From: Paenibacillus turicensis
Lineage (GTDB): Bacteria; Bacillota; Bacilli; Paenibacillales; Paenibacillaceae
Length of the DNA: 64,000 bases
NCBI RefSeq assembly: GCF_017873435.1
Contig: NZ_JAGGKG010000001.1
Coordinates: 372,001-436,000, forward strand
Direction of reading: 5' to 3'
The notes below the pieces were generated by a model, which saw only the letters and a program-made list of their open reading frames with translations, was not told where the DNA came from and did no database searches. Below, piece after piece: positions 52,348 through 61,680 of the stretch. Position 1 is the first letter of the stretch; each line of letters opens with the position of its first letter. The position numbers and the translations under genes were made by a program.

Positions 52348-53289
52348 TTAATGCGCTTGATAAAATTGTTTTAGAAATTCTAAGTTCCTATAAAAGACAT
52401 CTGGGGCTCCCCATCCTGCATAAGCATTAGGCATCTCCACTTGCTTACAGTCAAAATCGTCTCCATGATGCTCTATCTCCTGTTTACTGATCTCAATGAG
52501 TTCTTGAATGTATTTCTTTAAATGGATTAAATAAGACGTGTTCACAACAGTACCATGACCTGGAACAATCGTATGCTCCCCCATAGTTTCTAACTCATTT
52601 AATACCTGTAACCAATCTAAATGATTGCCATCACTAAAAAGAGGATGATTATAGCTAGAGACGATATCGCCTGCAAAAATAATTGATTTCTCTGGGATAT
52701 AAAGGATAGAGTCACATAAAGTATGTGCTTGCCCCATCGAAATTACTTCTACAGTATGAGGGGTGCCATGAATACACATTTTTTTATCATACGTAATTGT
52801 AGGTAATGTAATACTGAGGGTACATATGGATTGTTTTAACTCCTCTAAAAAACATTGATGTGTGATGAGTTGATTTTTTTTAATTTCATCTTGCTCAGCT
52901 AAAATATCGAACGAAGCTTGCTCTATATCCTGCTCCAGATTAGGCAATAATGGTTTCATACGGCTTAACCAACTATCTTGTGTGTTAATCATCATGTCTC
53001 TTGTATTGCTAGAAGAAATAATAACAGCATCCTTAAAGCTCTGATTTCCTCTCATATGATCGCCGTGCCAATGACTATTTATGACATATTTAATTGGCTT
53101 ACCAAGCAACTCCATTGCTACGGCTCTTAAATCCTCCCCAGCTTGTGGGGTGTTAAAGGTATCAAAAATAAGACCAAACTCGCCCATATCGATAATTCCT
53201 GCATTACTCATTGCCCCACCTCTTTCGGTCGCAATACATGCATACACACCTGAGGTTACTTCTTCGATTGTAAAGTGTCGAGATTCCAT
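52348..53289 (-). CDS. MBL-fold metal-dependent hydrolase
   Basis: About 313 residues with the metallo-beta-lactamase fold: SHWHGDHMRGN carries the HxHxDH metal motif, a second His is in GQAHTLCDS, an Asp in FAGDIVSS and a His in VPGHG. No signal peptide, so a cytoplasmic hydrolase or lactonase is more likely than a beta-lactamase. A frame reaches 53346, but AGGGAG selects either the GTG at 53292 (seven bases away) or the ATG at 53289 (ten bases); I use the ATG. The Glu-rich insert between about 115 and 160 is unusual but not disruptive. The GH35 gene upstream has its own terminator, so this gene is transcribed separately. Confidence 0.85.
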   Translation of the reverse strand: MESRHFTIEEVTSGVYACIATERGGAMSNAGIIDMGEFGLIFDTFNTPQAGEDLRAVAMELLGKPIKYVINSHWHGDHMRGNQSFKDAVIISSSNTRDMMINTQDSWLSRMKPLLPNLEQDIEQASFDILAEQDEIKKNQLITHQCFLEELKQSICTLSITLPTITYDKKMCIHGTPHTVEVISMGQAHTLCDSILYIPEKSIIFAGDIVSSYNHPLFSDGNHLDWLQVLNELETMGEHTIVPGHGTVVNTSYLIHLKKYIQELIEISKQEIEHHGDDFDCKQVEMPNAYAGWGAPDVFYRNLEFLKQFYQAH

Positions 53290-53395
53290 CACTTTTGAGC
53301 TCCCTTCATCACCCTTGAGATTAGATTTAACAAGTATGATAAACAATTTCAGCGTTATTGTAAGAGATAATAATCACGCTTATAAAAAAGAGAAA

Positions 53396-53420
53396 GAAGG
53401 ATAGCTAAATACTACCCTTC
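53396..53420 (-). terminator. terminator after the beta-galactosidase gene
   Basis: GAAGGATAG (53396-53404) pairs 8 of 9 with CTACCCTTC (53412-53420). On the minus strand TTTCTCTTTTTTAT follows. Confidence 0.65.
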
Positions 53421-53475
53421 CTTTTATATATTTATATATGCTTATACATACTTCTTAAATTAACTCTCCTATTTT

Positions 53476-55239
53476 CTAGAACCCAGCATCAGCCTCTAAC
53501 GTAATACTGTCTTTCACTTTGCCTTCTGTTTCAAACAAAATAATTTCATTCCTTCCTACCTTCAATAATGGAGCAGGAATATACAATCTGCGTTGGGGAC
53601 CAATTTCCCAGAAGCGTCCTAGATTAAATCCATTTACAAACGCGACTCCCTTGCCCCATCCACTGAAATCAAGGAACGTATCTGCTGGTTCTTCAATATC
53701 AAGCTCAAATCGATAAAAAGCAGGTGTGCCCTGTTCATATTTTTTCGTGAAATCAAGTTGTTCCAAATTGTCTAGGGGTAACGAATAATGCTCCCAGTCA
53801 CTTTGGAAAGCACCATTAACAATAACGCCACCTTTTATTCCCTTCACTTGACTATTCATTTTTACAGAGTAATTTACTCTACCCATATTTTCTACGAGTA
53901 CCATTAACTCATTGTCAGGGTCAACTAAATCAAACACTTCTTTTTCTTCCATGTCTAAATCGTATTTTGTGAACTTTAGCTTTTTATTAATAAACACATT
54001 TGCACGATCTGTACATTGGATTAATCTAAAATCCTCGATAGGTCTGTTTTTGCCTAAATTAGATTTATATAAAATGTATCCTGTCGATTGATGTAAGGCT
54101 TCCATGGTTAGTGGGTACGGAGAGGTTACGGGATTTGCAAGCTCGTCCATGACAGAAAATAAGGAAACCTTGTCCTTTACTTTAATTTCCCCAAACGCCT
54201 TTCTTTGAATAACGGTAGATAACTTCACCTCAGGTAAAGTAGTAAAGCGGCTGATCACTTCCTGGAAAGCCTTATATTTAGGTGTAATCTCGCCCCACTC
54301 CGTTAAAAGTGCATCATAATCATACGATGTGGTATCTGGAGCTAGCTTCTCATAATAATTTGCCCCACTTGTAAAACCAAAGTTTGTTCCACCATGGAAC
54401 ATATAAATATTGACACTACCTTCTTCTAATGCATGTCCCAATTCTACGGAAGCGCTTTCCGCATCACGCGTATGATGCTCTTCATCTCCCCATGCGTCAA
54501 ACCATCCGATCCAAAACTCCATAACCATAAGTGGCTTTTCTTCACCATGAAATTGTTTTAGTCTAGCATAATGCTCCTTAATATTTGAACCACAATTAAT
54601 TGTAGCTAATGCCTGATCCTGTATAGATCCATTGTCTAACATATCATGCCAAGGGCCATCAGAAGTAACTAATGGCACAGTGGTACCATGCTTTTTCATC
54701 ATATCAGCTAACGCATTCATATACGCTTTGTCGTTGGCATACCCACCGTATTCATTTTCAACCTGCATTAAAATTATGGGACCACCTTGGTCGATCTGTA
54801 GGTCTTTAATTTCCATAAATAAACGCTTAAAATACGCATCTACTTTATTTAAATAAGGTGGATAACTAAAGCGTAGCTTCATCTCTCCATCAAGTAACAA
54901 CCAATACGGTAAACCGCCAAATTCCCACTCGGCACAAATGTATGGGGATGGCCTTACAATGACATATAAACCAAGCTCTGCCGCAGTTTGAATGAATTTA
55001 CGCAAATCATACATGCCTGTAAAGCAAAACTCACCTTCTTGAGGCTCGTGCATATTCCATGGCACATACGTTTCTACTGTATTACAGCCTAACGCCTTCA
55101 GCTTTTCTAATCGATCCCGCCAATACTGTGGGACAACACGAAAATAATGAATCGCTCCTGATATAATTTTAAAGGGCTTGTCATTCAGGTAAAACTGTTC
55201 ACGAATTGCAAATGAAGATTGCTGAATGTGCAGATCCAC
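53476..55239 (-). CDS. GH35 beta-galactosidase
   Basis: 587 residues, an intracellular GH35 enzyme (no signal peptide). The barrel carries the family pattern SGAIHYFRVVPQYWRDRLEKLKALGCNTVETYVPWNMHEP, the acid/base Glu163 in QVENEYGG and the nucleophile Glu241 in MVMEFWIGWFD. Two beta-sandwich domains follow (about 390-587). It hydrolyses terminal beta-galactosyl bonds in oligosaccharides. AAGGAGG lies eight bases before GTG 55239. A weak cre-like site (AATGAAAGCG at about 55330-55340) suggests catabolite control, unproven. Confidence 0.93.
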   Translation of the reverse strand: MDLHIQQSSFAIREQFYLNDKPFKIISGAIHYFRVVPQYWRDRLEKLKALGCNTVETYVPWNMHEPQEGEFCFTGMYDLRKFIQTAAELGLYVIVRPSPYICAEWEFGGLPYWLLLDGEMKLRFSYPPYLNKVDAYFKRLFMEIKDLQIDQGGPIILMQVENEYGGYANDKAYMNALADMMKKHGTTVPLVTSDGPWHDMLDNGSIQDQALATINCGSNIKEHYARLKQFHGEEKPLMVMEFWIGWFDAWGDEEHHTRDAESASVELGHALEEGSVNIYMFHGGTNFGFTSGANYYEKLAPDTTSYDYDALLTEWGEITPKYKAFQEVISRFTTLPEVKLSTVIQRKAFGEIKVKDKVSLFSVMDELANPVTSPYPLTMEALHQSTGYILYKSNLGKNRPIEDFRLIQCTDRANVFINKKLKFTKYDLDMEEKEVFDLVDPDNELMVLVENMGRVNYSVKMNSQVKGIKGGVIVNGAFQSDWEHYSLPLDNLEQLDFTKKYEQGTPAFYRFELDIEEPADTFLDFSGWGKGVAFVNGFNLGRFWEIGPQRRLYIPAPLLKVGRNEIILFETEGKVKDSITLEADAGF

Positions 55240-55371
55240 GCTGTGATCCTCCTTGAAGAAGTGTATTTTTTATTGGATTGTCGTATACAGAATAGCATAG
55301 ATGTTCATTTAGCTAAAGCTTCAAAATAACGCTTTCATTTAAGTAACGGTATTATCACCTCTTTTATTGTA

Positions 55372-55893
55372 TTATAGTAAAATAACATTTGGCCTCTGAC
55401 GCTGATCCGGATTATCCCGATCTTCAATAATTTTATTTGCGATTGCTCTCATGAATTGTTCCTCATCCAATTCTTCATCTAAAATCAATCCCACTTCAGA
55501 AGGGTGATAAATATAGTCAATCATATTGTTTAAACCTGTATTTTTAGCTAAATAGGTAATGACATACTCTGAACCCGCTTCGCCATACTCTTTGAGATAA
55601 TCAAAAAAATGAATTAAAGTATTCGTAATGTCCTCATCACTTAATTCACATTGTGGGGGCTCCGGCATAAGCAATAGTTTTGCAACATCATCCAGACTAC
55701 TGTGTGACCAATAATGATTAAATTGAAAAATATCAATTGGCTTCCCTACTAAAATCTCAAGACGTTTAGCAAGCTCATTAATCTCTTCAAAATTGTGTTG
55801 ACTGTTCTCTTCCATTAGATTCGCTGCTTGATCAATGAGTAGCTTCACTTCATTTAACTGCTGTTCATCAAATACAGGTATATGTATCTTCAT
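55372..55893 (-). CDS. hypothetical protein
   Basis: 173 residues, very acidic, mostly helical (VKLLIDQAANLMEENSQHNFEEINELAKRLEILVG and DITNTLIHFFDYLKEYGEAGSEYVITYLAK). No signal peptide, membrane helix or motif I recognise. Ends in a short basic-hydrophobic tail (RQRPNVILL). The ATG at 55893 has GGAGG eight bases or so upstream (AGGATTGATACG), which supports a real gene. It stands alone between the beta-galactosidase gene and the nucleoside transporter. It resembles in size and acidity the immunity proteins elsewhere in the window, but there is no toxin here. Confidence 0.5.
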   Translation of the reverse strand: MKIHIPVFDEQQLNEVKLLIDQAANLMEENSQHNFEEINELAKRLEILVGKPIDIFQFNHYWSHSSLDDVAKLLLMPEPPQCELSDEDITNTLIHFFDYLKEYGEAGSEYVITYLAKNTGLNNMIDYIYHPSEVGLILDEELDEEQFMRAIANKIIEDRDNPDQRQRPNVILL

Positions 55894-56281
55894 CGTATCA
55901 ATCCTCCAATGTATATGTAATTATACTTTAACATAACCTGAATACTTCTCTTATTAACCTAAATACAACTTTAAATCGCATAAAAATGTTTTTTCAGCCT
56001 TGTGTTTTATTATGTAGAAATTTGTATGAAAATGCGTAAAAAACAAAATACAGAGCAACATAAGTATATGCAAGTTGTAGTTGTGAAAGGGCTTCCACCT
56101 TTTAAAGGTTAAGTAATATGGAACATTCCATGTAAACTTTATTCAAAGTAAGCGTTTCAACTCTAAAAAAGGCGGAAATTATTTAACCTCAGGTCATTAA
56201 AAGTATGGATTTAAAGTATTTTTCAGGGTATAATCTGACTGAACAGAATTAGACAAAATTTTTAAGGGGGATTTTACATTA
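55894..56281. other. upstream region of the nucleoside transporter
   Basis: A TATAAT at 56229-56234 may be the -10 box of the transporter promoter, though the -35 position (TGGATT) is poor. An AAGCGTTTCA near 56152-56161 resembles half of a cre site. No purine riboswitch is recognisable. The ribosome site AAGGGGG precedes the lipoprotein start. No other gene is seen. Confidence 0.4.
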
Positions 56282-57349
56282 ATGAACAAGGTCTTTAAGT
56301 ATTCACTCGTGATGGTGTTGGCTTTGACAATGATTTTGACAGGATGCGGTAGTAAAAGTGACAAGTCAGCAAATGACAAAGGTGCTAATTCCGGAACAAA
56401 AAGTGAAGCTGGAGAAAACAAAGACAAGGCTTCTAAAATTAAGATTGGTCTTGTAACCGACATCGGTGGCGTTAATGACAAATCCTTTAACGAATCTTCT
56501 TGGGAAGCTCTAGAAGCGTTAAAAAAGGAACAAGGAATTGATATTCAATATCTTCAAAGTGCATCTAGTGCTGATTACATTCCTAACTTGACTCAATTTG
56601 TTCAAGGTGGTTATGCATTAACATGGGCGATCGGTTTTGACTTAGGTGATCCACTTAAAGAAGTTGCAACTGCTAATCCAAATGGAAATTTTGCGATTAT
56701 CGATAACGTCGTAGAAGGTCCAAACGTACAATCTGTTACTTTCGCTGAAAACGAAGGTTCCTTCTTAGTAGGTGTTGTAGCTGGTTTAACTACGAAAACA
56801 AATAAAATTGGCTTTATCGGTGGTATGGAAAGCCCTGTTATTAAACGTTTTGAAGTTGGTTTCAAAGCTGGGATCGAAGCGGTTAATCCAAATGCGAAGC
56901 TAACTGTTACTTATGCAGGTGGTTATGACAAACCAGACTCTGGTAAATCCCTTGCAAGCCAATTGTACAACGATGGCGCTGACATCATCTTCCCTGCTGC
57001 TGGACAAACAGGTAATGGTGTATTTAACGAAGCAACTACTCGTAATGCTGCTGGTGGTGCTAACAAAGTATGGGTTATCGGTGTAGATAAAGACCAATCC
57101 ATCGAGTTTGGTACAGATGTTACCCTTACTTCTATGATTAAACGTGTTGACGTTGCTGTTAAAAATGTATCTCAACAAGTTATTGATGGTACATTCAAAG
57201 GTGGTACAATTACTAACTTAACTCTTAAAGATGATGGTGTAGGTATCTCTGATACTTCAAGTGTGAATGTACCTAAAGACATCCTTGATAAAGTTGAAGA
57301 ATACAAGCAAAAAATTATTAGCGGTGAAATCACAGTTCCTGCTGAGTAA
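56282..57349 (+). CDS. nupN: BMP-family nucleoside-binding lipoprotein
   Basis: 355 residues. The lipoprotein signal ends in ILTGC. The mature domain is of the Bmp/PnrA type (IGLVTDIGGVNDKSFNESSWEAL, later FIGGMESPVIKRFEVGFKAGIEAVNP and AAGQTGNGVFNEA), which binds purine nucleosides. It is the first gene of an ABC importer, comparable to nupNOPQ of Bacillus subtilis. A terminator hairpin (57382-57424) follows before the ATPase gene, so the binding protein is expected to be made in excess. AAGGGGG is the ribosome site. Confidence 0.85.
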   Translation: MNKVFKYSLVMVLALTMILTGCGSKSDKSANDKGANSGTKSEAGENKDKASKIKIGLVTDIGGVNDKSFNESSWEALEALKKEQGIDIQYLQSASSADYIPNLTQFVQGGYALTWAIGFDLGDPLKEVATANPNGNFAIIDNVVEGPNVQSVTFAENEGSFLVGVVAGLTTKTNKIGFIGGMESPVIKRFEVGFKAGIEAVNPNAKLTVTYAGGYDKPDSGKSLASQLYNDGADIIFPAAGQTGNGVFNEATTRNAAGGANKVWVIGVDKDQSIEFGTDVTLTSMIKRVDVAVKNVSQQVIDGTFKGGTITNLTLKDDGVGISDTSSVNVPKDILDKVEEYKQKIISGEITVPAE

Positions 57350-57381
57350 TTAAAGATAGATTTACTAAAATTAAAATCCAA

Positions 57382-57424
57382 TAACAGCAAGGCCAGTGTG
57401 ATCAATCAACTGGTCTTGTTGTTT
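57382..57424 (+). terminator. internal terminator/attenuator after nupN
   Basis: AACAGCAAGGCCAGT (57382-57396) pairs with ACTGGTCTTGTTGTT (57409-57423) with two mismatches, and T residues follow. As in the iron importer, it separates the binding-protein gene from the rest of the operon. Confidence 0.7.
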
Positions 57425-57454
57425 GATTAAATCCCATAAGATAAGGGTGATTTC

Positions 57455-58993
57455 ATGAGCACTACGCCTCCTGTGGTCGAGTTAAAACAAATCACAAAAC
57501 GTTTCCCTGGCATTGTTGCCAACGATTCTATAAGTCTAACCCTCCGCAAAGGTGAAATTCATGCGTTGCTCGGCGAAAATGGTGCTGGTAAGTCAACCTT
57601 GATGAATATTTTGTTTGGTTTATATCAGCCTGATGAAGGTTCCATTGAAATGGATGGTAAACCTGTTACCATCGACAATCCAAATACAGCAATTAAATAT
57701 GGCATCGGTATGGTGCATCAGCACTTTAAGCTTGTTCAACCTTTTACGGTGACTGAAAACATTATTTTAGGGATGGAGCCCAAAAAAGGTGCTAATATTG
57801 ACTATAAATCTGCATCTGCCAAAGTAGCAAAGCTATCAGAACAATATGGTCTGCAAGTTAATCCAAACTCAAAGATTCAAGACATTTCAGTTGGAATGCA
57901 GCAACGTGTTGAAATTTTGAAAACATTGTATCGTGGAGCAGATATTCTTATATTTGATGAGCCTACGGCAGTATTAACTCCGCAGGAAATTGTGGAACTC
58001 ATGGCTATTATGCGCCGCCTAGTTGCGGAAGGTAAATCCATCATTCTCATTACGCATAAGCTAAAGGAAATTATGGAGATCTCTGATCGCGTAACGATTA
58101 TTCGTCGGGGTAAAGTCATTGATACGGTGGATACACATCAGACAAATCCAAATGATTTGGCTGAAAAAATGGTGGGGCGACGCGTCTCCTTTAAGATTGA
58201 TAAAGCAGAACCTCAAATTGGTGAGCCTGTTCTAAACATGAATCAAGTTAAGCTAACGAGCAAAGATAATGTTCCCTTACTTAATGGGGTTGATCTTACT
58301 GTACGAGCTGGTGAGATTGTTGGGATTGCCGGTGTGGATGGCAATGGACAAACCGAGCTGATTGAAGCCCTAACTGGTTTACGTAAAGTTAACTCAGGAA
58401 CAATTACGTTATCTGGTACAAATATTACAAATCTAAGCGCAAGAAAAATTATTGAAAATGGGGTTTCTCATATTCCTGAGGATCGCCATAAGCATGGTCT
58501 TGTATTAGACTTTTCAATTAGAGAAAATATGATACTAGAGACTTATTACAAGCGACCTTTTAGTAAAGGTGTACTTCTTGAGCAAGATGTCATTACTGAA
58601 CATGCTGAAAAGCTTGTTAAAGCGTTTGATGTTAGAACACCAAGTATTGAAACTAAAGCTCGCTCTTTGTCTGGTGGTAACCAGCAGAAAGCAATCATTG
58701 CGAGAGAAATTGATAAAAATCCTGATCTCCTTATTGCTGCCCAGCCTACGAGAGGTCTTGATGTTGGGGCAATTGAATTTGTCCATCAACAGCTCATTAA
58801 ACAACGTGATGAGGGTAAAGCTGTTCTCCTCATTTCCTTTGAGCTTGATGAGATCATCAACGTAGCGGATCGAATTGCTGTCATTTATGGTGGTAAAATT
58901 ATCGGCGAAGTATATCCTAAGGATACAAATGATCAAGAACTAGGACTTATGATGGCTGGATTGAAGGAAAAAGGAGGACAACAGGTTGAATAA
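57455..58993 (+). CDS. nupO: nucleoside ABC transporter ATP-binding protein, two ABC domains
   Basis: 512 residues with two ATPase halves. The first is complete: Walker A GENGAGKST, signature ISVGMQQR, Walker B ILIFDEPTAVLT. The second has a degenerate Walker A (GVDGNGQTE) and signature LSGGNQQK, typical of the RbsA/ BMP-type two-domain ATPases. Its carboxyl end overlaps the first permease gene by eight bases. AAGGGTGA-type purines precede ATG 57455. It powers nucleoside uptake. Confidence 0.9.
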   Translation: MSTTPPVVELKQITKRFPGIVANDSISLTLRKGEIHALLGENGAGKSTLMNILFGLYQPDEGSIEMDGKPVTIDNPNTAIKYGIGMVHQHFKLVQPFTVTENIILGMEPKKGANIDYKSASAKVAKLSEQYGLQVNPNSKIQDISVGMQQRVEILKTLYRGADILIFDEPTAVLTPQEIVELMAIMRRLVAEGKSIILITHKLKEIMEISDRVTIIRRGKVIDTVDTHQTNPNDLAEKMVGRRVSFKIDKAEPQIGEPVLNMNQVKLTSKDNVPLLNGVDLTVRAGEIVGIAGVDGNGQTELIEALTGLRKVNSGTITLSGTNITNLSARKIIENGVSHIPEDRHKHGLVLDFSIRENMILETYYKRPFSKGVLLEQDVITEHAEKLVKAFDVRTPSIETKARSLSGGNQQKAIIAREIDKNPDLLIAAQPTRGLDVGAIEFVHQQLIKQRDEGKAVLLISFELDEIINVADRIAVIYGGKIIGEVYPKDTNDQELGLMMAGLKEKGGQQVE

Positions 58994-60059
58994 GTTGCGT
59001 AAAATTTTTACACTGGACAGCCTTATCGTACCTTTAGTAGCTATCGTGCTGGGTCTATTGGTAGGAGCCATCGTGATGTTATTTGGGGGATATAATCCAA
59101 TAGAAGCTTACGATGCATTGATTCAACGTGTTGTGGGGAAACCTTACGACTTAGGTGAAACTATTCGTCAAATCACCCCTTTAATCTTTACAGGGCTTGC
59201 TGTTGCCTTCGCCTTCCGTTCAGGTATGTTTAATATCGGGGCAGATGGTCAAGTGCTCATGGGGATGACTACAGCATCAGTTGTAGCATTATCACTTGAG
59301 GGTGTACCCTCGATTGTAACTGTTCCTCTAGCTGCTATTGCGGGTGGACTAGCAGGTGGACTCTGGGCCGGCATTGCGGGCTTCCTAAAAGCAAAAAGAG
59401 GAATTAATGAAGTTATTACCACGATCATGCTCAATTGGATTGCTCTTTATTTCTCTAATTATATTATTCGAAACTTTTTCTTGCTTAAAGGACAAAATCG
59501 CTCTGAAAATATCGAGGCATCGGCTTCCTTTAGTTTACTTTCTCAGCTATTTGGAGGCGCTCGTCTTCACTGGGGAACGATTGTCGCTCTAGTTGCTGCA
59601 TTATTTTTCTACATTTATTTATGGAAAACCAAGCACGGCTATGAAATGAGAGCTGTTGGCTTTAATAAGCATGCTGCAGAATATGCAGGGATGAGTGTAG
59701 GAAAAAACGTGGTTAAAGCTATGTTTATTAGTGGTGTATTTGCAGGACTTGCTGGAACCTTTGAAGTACTTGGCGTATTCCATTATCAATCCATTTTTGC
59801 CGCTTCTCCAGGTTACGGATTTGATGGTATCTCCGTTGCATTGCTTGGTATGAATCACCCATTAGGTGTCGTTCTTGCATCCATATTATACGGATCACTA
59901 ACTTACGGTTCTGCGGGAATGAGTTTTGCGGTTGGAGTTCCTCCTGAACTGATTAAAATTATTATTGGTTCAATTATTTTCTTCATTGCGGCGCAAGGTA
60001 TTGTTCGTTTTATATTGAAGCCATTTTACCTAAAGCGCAAGAAAGAGAAGGTGCAGTGA
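58986..60059 (+). CDS. nupP: nucleoside ABC transporter permease
   Basis: 357 residues with about ten membrane helices of the BPD_transp_2 (RbsC/YufP) family, with ITPLIFTGLAVAFAFRSGMFNIGADGQ and GINEVITTIMLNWIALYFSNYI as signature segments. The start is a TTG at 58986, the ribosome site AGGAGG lying within the end of the ATPase gene. Together with the next permease it forms the channel. Confidence 0.9.
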   Translation: MNKLRKIFTLDSLIVPLVAIVLGLLVGAIVMLFGGYNPIEAYDALIQRVVGKPYDLGETIRQITPLIFTGLAVAFAFRSGMFNIGADGQVLMGMTTASVVALSLEGVPSIVTVPLAAIAGGLAGGLWAGIAGFLKAKRGINEVITTIMLNWIALYFSNYIIRNFFLLKGQNRSENIEASASFSLLSQLFGGARLHWGTIVALVAALFFYIYLWKTKHGYEMRAVGFNKHAAEYAGMSVGKNVVKAMFISGVFAGLAGTFEVLGVFHYQSIFAASPGYGFDGISVALLGMNHPLGVVLASILYGSLTYGSAGMSFAVGVPPELIKIIIGSIIFFIAAQGIVRFILKPFYLKRKKEKVQ

Positions 60060-60060
60060 T

Positions 60061-61020
60061 ATGGATATAATTACGCTATTAGGCCAATTGCTAGGTTCGA
60101 CACTTGTGTTTTCTACCGCTTTAATCTTCACATCACTTGGTGGCATATTCTCTGAACGTGCTGGTGTTGTTAACATTGGGCTTGAGGGAATGATGATTTT
60201 TGGTGCTTTTGCCGCAGGTGTAGGAACGTATTACGCTCAGGATGCAGGAATGGGTAGCGCCGCACCTTGGATTGGTATTTTGTGTGCTGTTATTTTTGGT
60301 ATCGTAGGTTCATTAATTCATGCCTTAGCTTCAGTAACATTTAAAGCAGATCAGACGATCAGTGGTGTAGTTATTAACTTCCTTGCTGCCGGTCTGACCG
60401 TATATATGGTGAAGCTGTTGTTTAATGGCTCTGCAGAAACACCATTAATTAGTCCGTTTCATAAATATGCGATTCCAGTTTTACGTGATATCCCAATCTT
60501 AGGTGAAGGCTTCTTCAATGCTTATCCAACCTCTTATTTAGCCTTAATTATGGTTGGTGTAGCCTTTTATGTTTTATATAAAACACCATTTGGGTTACGA
60601 TTGCGTTCTGTTGGTGAATACCCTGGAGCCGCAGATACACTTGGAATCAATGTATCTCGGATGCGTTATATCGGTGTTATGATTTCCGGTGCGTTAGCTG
60701 GGCTTGGCGGTGCAACACTTACCCTTACAACAACGAGTATATTCTCGCATAATACTGTTTCAGGGCAAGGTTTTATTGCCATTGCTGCGATGATTTTTGG
60801 TAAATGGAATCCAGTTGGTGCGTTTGGAGCTGCGATGTTCTTTGGCTTCTCTCAAGCCATTCGAAATTATGTACAGATGTTCGAATGGTCCAGCCACATT
60901 CCACAGGAATTTATCTTTATGATTCCTTATGTATTAACAATTATCGTACTTGTTAGTGCAGTTGGACGCTCTCATGCTCCTGCGGCACTGGGGACACCTT
61001 ACGATCCGTCGAAGCGTTAG
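60061..61020 (+). CDS. nupQ: nucleoside ABC transporter permease
   Basis: 319 residues, BPD_transp_2 family, with TALIFTSLGGIFSERAGVVNIGLEGMM and the later GQGFIAIAAMIFGKWNP typical of the second permease in BMP-type importers. It begins one base after the preceding stop (TGATATGG). It closes the operon; a strong terminator follows at 61052-61111. Confidence 0.9.
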   Translation: MDIITLLGQLLGSTLVFSTALIFTSLGGIFSERAGVVNIGLEGMMIFGAFAAGVGTYYAQDAGMGSAAPWIGILCAVIFGIVGSLIHALASVTFKADQTISGVVINFLAAGLTVYMVKLLFNGSAETPLISPFHKYAIPVLRDIPILGEGFFNAYPTSYLALIMVGVAFYVLYKTPFGLRLRSVGEYPGAADTLGINVSRMRYIGVMISGALAGLGGATLTLTTTSIFSHNTVSGQGFIAIAAMIFGKWNPVGAFGAAMFFGFSQAIRNYVQMFEWSSHIPQEFIFMIPYVLTIIVLVSAVGRSHAPAALGTPYDPSKR

Positions 61021-61051
61021 TATCACGCTAATAGTTTCTGCAATAAAAAGC

Positions 61052-61111
61052 AAAAAGCTGTATTCCTCGTTGGCTGGCATTGTTGCAGTCTAGAGGGATA
61101 CAGCTTTTTTT
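61052..61111. terminator. bidirectional terminator
   Basis: AAAAAGCTGTATTCCTC (61052-61068) pairs with GAGGGATACAGCTTTTTTT (61093-61111) with one mismatch. It ends the nucleoside operon and the convergent gene at 61128. Confidence 0.85.
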
Positions 61112-61127
61112 AGGTGAGACTCACATT

Positions 61128-61550
61128 CTACCCTTTACTAGGGAACTTCCCTTGTACAATAAATACCGCAACTTTAAAAAAGGAATCTATCTGATCTCCA
61201 CCATCTGCACCATTTTCAATGTGTTTATATGCTTTGGAAATTGGATAGACCGCACTATTGTCCTTGGTTAATCCAAATCCATGTTCGGTACTTTCCCAGT
61301 TATAATCACTAGCATAGTTTCTCCGAAGCACCTCTCCTACGTAAATACCAAAAATTCCTGCATAGGTGTTGATGCGTTGGTGCATCTCACCATCACTATC
61401 TTCTTCGGCATAAATTTCATGATAATGATCTAATATTTCATTTACTTGTTTGACCGTATCTGGTGTAAAGTCTAAGTCAACATGATACGAGTCTTTACCT
61501 ATTTGTACTGCTGCATTACAATAATCAAGAATAGTTTCTTCTATATTCAT
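61128..61550 (-). CDS. hypothetical protein, DUF3806-like
   Basis: 140 residues, acidic, cytoplasmic. The pattern INTYAGIFGIYVGEVLRRNYASDYNWES and then VYPISKAYKHIENG resembles DUF3806-type proteins, in which a conserved Gly-containing helix precedes a Trp and a Pro-x-Ser-Lys segment; I am not certain. The ATG at 61550 has GGTGGGG upstream. It is a single gene converging on the nucleoside operon. Function unknown. Confidence 0.5.
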   Translation of the reverse strand: MNIEETILDYCNAAVQIGKDSYHVDLDFTPDTVKQVNEILDHYHEIYAEEDSDGEMHQRINTYAGIFGIYVGEVLRRNYASDYNWESTEHGFGLTKDNSAVYPISKAYKHIENGADGGDQIDSFFKVAVFIVQGKFPSKG

Positions 61551-61680
61551 ACGTCCCCACCTTTTTCGTTAAGCAATGTTTATATTACAATACTATAAAG
61601 CATACAAGGGGAAAAGTAAGTTATCCCCTAATTTTCCTACCTAATTAATATTCATTACCCATGTAAGGAGGAGAAGCACC

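Noticed and set aside
54445..54470. cre-like GGAAGCGCTTTCC inside the beta-galactosidase gene
   Set aside because: It is within the coding region far from any promoter and can be explained by codons; not enough to claim regulation.
55894..56281. Purine riboswitch upstream of the nucleoside transporter
   Set aside because: I looked for the conserved TATA-stem and the junction bases and did not find them.
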